Part shown: piece by piece, positions 59,842 to 64,000 of the stretch | Numbering within the stretch: the stretch's first letter is position 1 | Layout: every line of letters starts with the position of its first letter | Source: Antilocapra americana | Lineage: Eukaryota > Chordata > Mammalia > Artiodactyla > Antilocapridae | Reading direction: 5' to 3' | Assembly: GCA_007570785.1 (NCBI GenBank) | Contig: ML662442.1 | Span: 36,281,818-36,345,817 of the forward strand | Length of the DNA stretch: 64,000 nucleotides | Position numbers and translations under genes: made by a program | Notes under the pieces: generated by a model | Told to the model about the DNA's origin: nothing | The model's database searches: none | Seen by the model: only the letters and a program-made list of their open reading frames with translations

Positions 59842-60009
59842 GTAAGAGAAATGTAATACTAAAAATCACTTATAAAATTTGCATAACTTCTAGAGATTTC
59901 TGATTTCTTAATACATTTTCAGGGTATACAGGTCTGTGAAATGTTGAAGTATTTTTCCATTAGTTTGGTATAGCTTTCACAAAAAATTTTTTAGTAATAT
60001 CTGATATAA

Positions 60010-60480
60010 AGAAATGAAAAGACCGTTCCACTTAACTATCGATGTGCAGCCCCAAACGCCATGTAATAAAACAAGCAACATTTTATTACGCTCCCAGATT
60101 TTATGGGCCAGGAATTCAGAAGGGTACAGGTGGATGGCATGTCTCTGCTCCACGGTGTCTGGGTCCTCGGCTGACAGCTCAGGACTGATCCCCTGAAGCT
60201 TGCTCACTGCTCACTCCCAGGTCTGGGGGTTGATGCTGGCTGCTGTTTGGGACACCAGCTGGAACAGCTACACGTGGCCTTTCCCTGAGGCGACTTGCTC
60301 TTCCTCACAGCATGATAGCTGAGTTCTAGGAATGAGCATCCCAAAGAGAACCAGATAGAAGCTGTTTTGCTTTCTATGACCTAGTCTCAGAATCATACAG
60401 ATCACAGCCTATCTAGATATGAAAGGGAACATAAGCCCCCATCTCTTAATGGGAAGAATGTCAGAGTCACACTGTAAGAA
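60010..60480. repeat. Ancient mammalian repeat, family unassigned
   Basis: AGCAACATTTTATTACGCTC, GGCCAGGAATTCAGAAGGGT, CACAGCATGATAGCTGAGTT and CCCATCTCTTAATGGGAAGA keep the order of a widespread old interspersed repeat that I remember but cannot name with certainty. Confidence 0.4.
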
Positions 60481-62198
60481 GCTGTGCGGAGTGTTTCTTT
60501 GGAGAATGCAGTTTGCCACAAGGATCTTCTACTGTTTTCACTTTACCTTAGATATGAAATGCGCATTTAGTTCTTTCTATATAAAAGATACTGACCTAGG
60601 AGCAATGTGGAATGCAGAAACACAGTCCTGCCTTCTAAGAGCCAGTAGTCTAAAAGGAAAGGTTAGAAATGGTCTTTTATTGTAAACTTAGGGAGCAGTC
60701 TCCCTAAGCACTATAAGAGTGCAAAGAAAAGGAGGTATTGTGTCCTTGTAGGCTAGGTGGGGAGACTCCTCCTAGGAGGTAAACGCTGTGGTGTGTCTCA
60801 GAATGGTTAGAATTCCAGCCATGCAGCCGTGGCACTGCAGTCCTTCTGCACAGAAGAAAATGGCATGTAAAAGGATATGGAGTTGGAAATGCACAATATG
60901 GGAATACAGAGTAGCAGAAGTCTGGGAGAGTGAAGTTGAAACCAGGTTACAGTGTCTTGAATGCCAAGCGAAAGTGTTTAAACTTTATTCAGTAAGGTTT
61001 ATGGTTTATCAAACAAAAGCATGGCAGAGCCTCTTAGGGAGGATTGGCCTCACGGTGGTTTGGGAATGGATGTGGAAGAGAAGAATCTCAAGACAGGATG
61101 CCTCTTACAGCCTGTACATACTAAAGTAGGGGGATGAACTAGTGAAAATAAACAAGTCAAGAGATACTGAGAAAGAAGGATGGACAGGAATTAAAAGTTT
61201 TTTGGGAGAGTAGATGTGGAAAAGAGGAAAGAGGGAGATGAGAACCAAAGATGACTCCCAAATGTTTATGCTGCACCTGCTCTGAAGCAAGAATTGTGCT
61301 AGGAGAGATTCAGAGAGGACTTGGGTTTGGTGTCGGCCCTGAAGAGTGAGCATTCTACGTGGGGGAAGAAAGGGAAGAAAAATTAGAGAAGAGTGATGCT
61401 GAGTGCTATTCTGGAAGTATGTGTGTGATGCTGTGGACATTCAGCCTGTCTAGAAAAGTGAAGAGCATGGTGTCCTTAGAAACTAACACTGGACGTGAAA
61501 TTTTACCTGAAATAAGATTACAGGCCTAAACATACGAGCAAAAACTGCACAGCTTCTCAAAGAAAACAAACCATTTGTTAAGAATTGCGATGCATATGTT
61601 CATGAATATTGATCTGTAGTGTTTTTTTTGTTTTTGTTTTTGTTTTCTGCTTGTATTGTGTTTGCTTTGGGTACGGGGCCGGGGAGCGGACCTCATAAAA
61701 TGAGTTGGAAGTATTTCCTCTTCTCCTTTCTGAAAGAAAAAGTGCATAAGATTGGTGGAGTTTTTTCTTAAATGGTTGATAAAATTCATCAGGAAAGCAG
61801 TCTAGTCCAGAAATTTTATGGGAGAGGGAGAATTTTCAATTATAATTTAAATATCTTTAATAATTCAGGTTCTCTTCTCATGTCAGTTTTAAAATTTGTG
61901 ATTGTCAATGAGTTTGTCCATTTCTCTGGTTACCAAATTTATTGGCATGAATTATTTATACTTCCTTAAAGTGATTTTGGTATCTGTACACTCTAGTATC
62001 ATCCCATCTTTTACTTTTGATATTGATAATGTATGTTTTTCTCTTTTTCCCCCTTGATCATTCTGGCTAGAGGTTTAACCTCTTATAGAACTTTCTGATG
62101 AACCATTTTATTAACATCCACTCTTTATTATTTCCTTCCTTTGGGATTAGTTTGCTTCTCTTTTCCTGTCTTCTTAATTTACAAACTTGAATCACTAA

Positions 62199-62401
62199 TG
62201 TGATGGTGGTGCTCAGTCATGACTCTTTGCGACCCTAGGGACTGTGGCCCACTGGGCTCCTCTGTCCATGGGATTCTCCAGGCAAGAATACTGGAGTGGG
62301 TTGCTTTTTCTTCTTCCAGGGGATCTCCCTGACCCAAGGATCAAATCTGAGTATCCTGCATTGCAGGTAGAGTCTTTACCACTGAGTCATCAGGAAAGCA
62401 G
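62199..62401 (-). repeat. Bov-tA SINE, antisense
   Basis: GGTGCTCAGTCATGACTCTT, TCCATGGGATTCTCCAGGC, GACCCAAGGATCAAATCTGA and the head end ACTGAGTCATCAGGAAAGC. Confidence 0.92.
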
Positions 62402-62602
62402 CAGCCACCTGGGAATTTTATGCTTCAGTGATAACAATCTATAGGTTATTTAGAAGTATGCTGTTTAAGTTCCAAATATTTAATATTTTCAGACATCTTT
62501 TTGTTACTAATTCCATGTGGTGAAAGAACATAGTCTATGTAATTTCAGTGCTTTTAAATTTGTTAAAGTTCATTGTTAGGTCTAGCATATGTTCTCTCTC
62601 TC

Positions 62603-62877
62603 TGTTTTTTGGACTCTACTGGGTCTTTGTTGTGACCGTGCAGGCTTGCTCTGTTTGCGGCCAGCTGGGGCTACTCTCTAGTTGCAGTGCACGGGCTTCC
62701 CGTTTTGTTGTCTTCTCTTGTTGTGGCGCACAGGGACTTTAGTAGTTGCTGCATGTGAGCTCCTGAGCGTAGGCTCTGGAGTTGTGGCACGTGGGATCTC
62801 CCTGAACCAAGGATGGAACCGACGTCTGCTGCATTGCAAGGAGGATTCTTAACCACTGGACCCCCTAGGAAGCCCAG
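62603..62877 (-). repeat. CHR-type SINE, antisense
   Basis: CTCTACTGGGTCTTTGTTGT, TCTAGTTGCAGTGCACGGGC, TTGTTGTGGCGCACAGGGAC and the head end CCACTGGACCCCCTAGGAAG. Confidence 0.88.
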
Positions 62878-63454
62878 CATGTTCCCATGTGACCCTGAAA
62901 ATCCCTGTGTATTCTGGTTATTGGGTGGAACAGTCTACAGTAACACTTAGGTTAATTAATAGTGGTGTTGAAGCCAACAGCAACAATTTTGCTGACTTTG
63001 TCAGTTTCTAGGAGAGGGCCAGAGTATCAAATACAATCACAGATTTGCCTGTTTCTTGCTTTTAGTTCTGCCAGTTTATATTTCATGTATTTTGAAGTTT
63101 TCTTATTAGCTATATATACATTTATGGTTATTTATCTCCTTGATGAACTGATATTTTTATCTTTGATAATATCCCTTGTCTGGAAATCTACTTTTTCTGA
63201 TATTATATATCCTCTCCAGCTTTGTTTTGATTAGTATTAACAAGTGTATCTTTTTTCTATTCTTTTTATTTAAAGTAGATTTCTAGTAGAAAGCATATTG
63301 TTGCATCTTTTTGATGGGATCTAATTTGATCATTCCTGCCTTTTACAAGTTACATTTTCTAACACCATTTTTACACTTTTACACCACTTAACATTTAATG
63401 TGATTACTGATAGAGCTTGGAGCATAAGAAAGGACCAGTTAGGTAATATAAAAA

Positions 63455-63925
63455 GGGGTGGAGACACATACCTATTCATCCAGGAATTCCATTCAGGGAA
63501 TTTATCCTTCAGATTAATCCATGCAGGGTTGTTCGGGGAAACACTATTTGTAATTCCAAAAGATTGAAAACATCCTAAATGATGCAGAGTAGGTAACTTG
63601 TTACAAAATTTAATACACCCTCATAAAATGGACTGCTATGTAGTTACAAAACAAAATGAACTTTTTGTTCAAAATGGAATTCTCTCCAACATAATTACCA
63701 AATTATGAGGTAAATTATGATGCAAGCAAAGTGCAGAGTGAGGTGGCAGGTAAGCTACCCTATGTGTATAAGTACATGTACTTAGAATATCTCTGGAAGA
63801 ACATACAGGAAATCAGTAACAGGGGATGCCTCTATTGAGGGGATGGTAGACTCATTATTGTACATTCGCTTGTAACTTTTTAATTTGTACAATATGTAGG
63901 TGTTACTGAAATTTTTTAATTGTTT
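63455..63925 (+). repeat. Old L1 3' end, sense
   Basis: CCAGGAATTCCATTCAGGGA, GGGAAACACTATTTGTAATT, CTTAGAATATCTCTGGAAGA and GAAATCAGTAACAGGGGATG are in the order of an old sense L1 3' end. Confidence 0.78.
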
Positions 63926-64000
63926 AGAGAGATATGATTGACTCCGAAAGGGGGGTTGTCCGCTGAGGAAGGAGCAAAATTCGTAGTGCAGGAAAAGGCA

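Larger units (their letters stand above)
61620..63418 (-). repeat. Old L1 ORF2 region, antisense, with two nested SINEs
   Basis: CCTCATAAAATGAGTTGGAA, TTGTCCATTTCTCTGGTTAC, TTGATCATTCTGGCTAGAGG and, after the SINEs, GTTCCAAATATTTAATATTT, TAATTTCAGTGCTTTTAAAT and later T-rich text follow antisense ORF2. Many stops and indels; interrupted at 62199-62401 and 62603-62877. Confidence 0.75.
1..64000 (+). other. REV3L: REV3L gene body, partial (both ends missing)
   Basis: Fifteen exons on the + strand join into one reading frame that matches mammalian REV3L, the catalytic subunit of DNA polymerase zeta. With MAD2L2 (REV7), POLD2 and POLD3 this enzyme extends primers past damaged bases in the nucleus. 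All 14 complete introns are GT-AG and exon phases are compatible throughout (6,464 coding nt). Human REV3L is about 3,130 residues, so roughly the first fifth and the last tenth lie outside the window. The gene start, promoter, C-terminal domain and 3' UTR are not present. Identity is based on recognising the protein sequence and on three family-B polymerase motifs in order, not on a database search. Confidence 0.97.
59842..64000 (+). other. REV3L: Intron 15 of the window (acceptor beyond the window)
   Basis: GTAAGA donor, no acceptor joined in the window. It contains an unassigned old repeat, a G/A-rich stretch, a long antisense L1 with two SINEs in it and a sense L1 tail. 60480-61620 shows no named feature; frames there (including 113 and 111 codons on opposite strands) look non-coding. 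Confidence 0.85.

Noticed and set aside
60788..61440. 113-codon + and 111-codon minus frames in the last intron
   Set aside because: Overlapping on opposite strands, without motif or conservation that I can see.
15363..62877. tRNA-like heads with A- and B-box text at many sites
   Set aside because: All belong to ruminant SINEs; none keeps a full acceptor stem, so no tRNA gene is called.
1..64000. CRISPR arrays, operons, riboswitches, phage or plasmid features
   Set aside because: None found; the regular repeats are dispersed eukaryotic elements and the gene is spliced.

Overview
This window looks like a piece of a ruminant, probably bovid, nuclear genome. BovB (RTE) LINEs, Bov-A2 and Bov-tA SINEs, CHR-type tRNA SINEs and bovine-type L1 3' ends occur throughout, and they sit among older mammalian repeats (MIR, L2, old L1, a Tigger-like DNA element). 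No bacterial, viral or organellar gene structure was seen.

The only host gene supported is REV3L, the catalytic subunit of DNA polymerase zeta (translesion synthesis), on the + strand and partial at both ends. The window opens inside the giant central exon (1-3760). Fourteen more exons follow: 6886-7796, 9770-9849, 11160-11285, 15119-15311, 17152-17263, 23353-23468, 26213-26331, 34111-34229, 41748-41889, 43384-43628, 44973-45081, 46914-47120, 54123-54232 and 59727-59841. All visible junctions are GT-AG and all phases agree, giving one open frame of about 2,154 codons (6,464 nt). The start of the gene lies upstream; the end of the palm, the thumb and the C-terminal cysteine-rich metal-binding domain lie downstream.

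By function, the window reads from a long basic, disordered central region, through two MAD2L2/REV7-binding motifs (end of the giant exon and middle of the next), then the inactive exonuclease-like fold (roughly exons 4-10 of the window), to the family-B palm with motif A (DFQSLYPS), motif B (KLIANVTFGY) and motif C (YGDTDS, split by a 5.5-kb intron).

The introns are mostly repeats. Notable structures are a 5'-truncated BovB with a broken reverse transcriptase (36016-37537), a LINE-1 with a BovB inserted in it (48180-51965), an old antisense L1 carrying two later SINEs (61620-63420), and several SINEs with readable target-site duplications.

Two things are not explained by the gene or by standard repeats. 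A coding-like, frame-broken block at about 19755-21550 ends in ATTAAA plus a short poly(A) and looks like a processed pseudogene of a gene I could not identify. A cryptic exon-like segment at 10075-10173 has an AG acceptor, a strong GTAAGT donor and one open frame, but would introduce an early stop if spliced into REV3L. I found no evidence of a new biological system; these two are the best leads.
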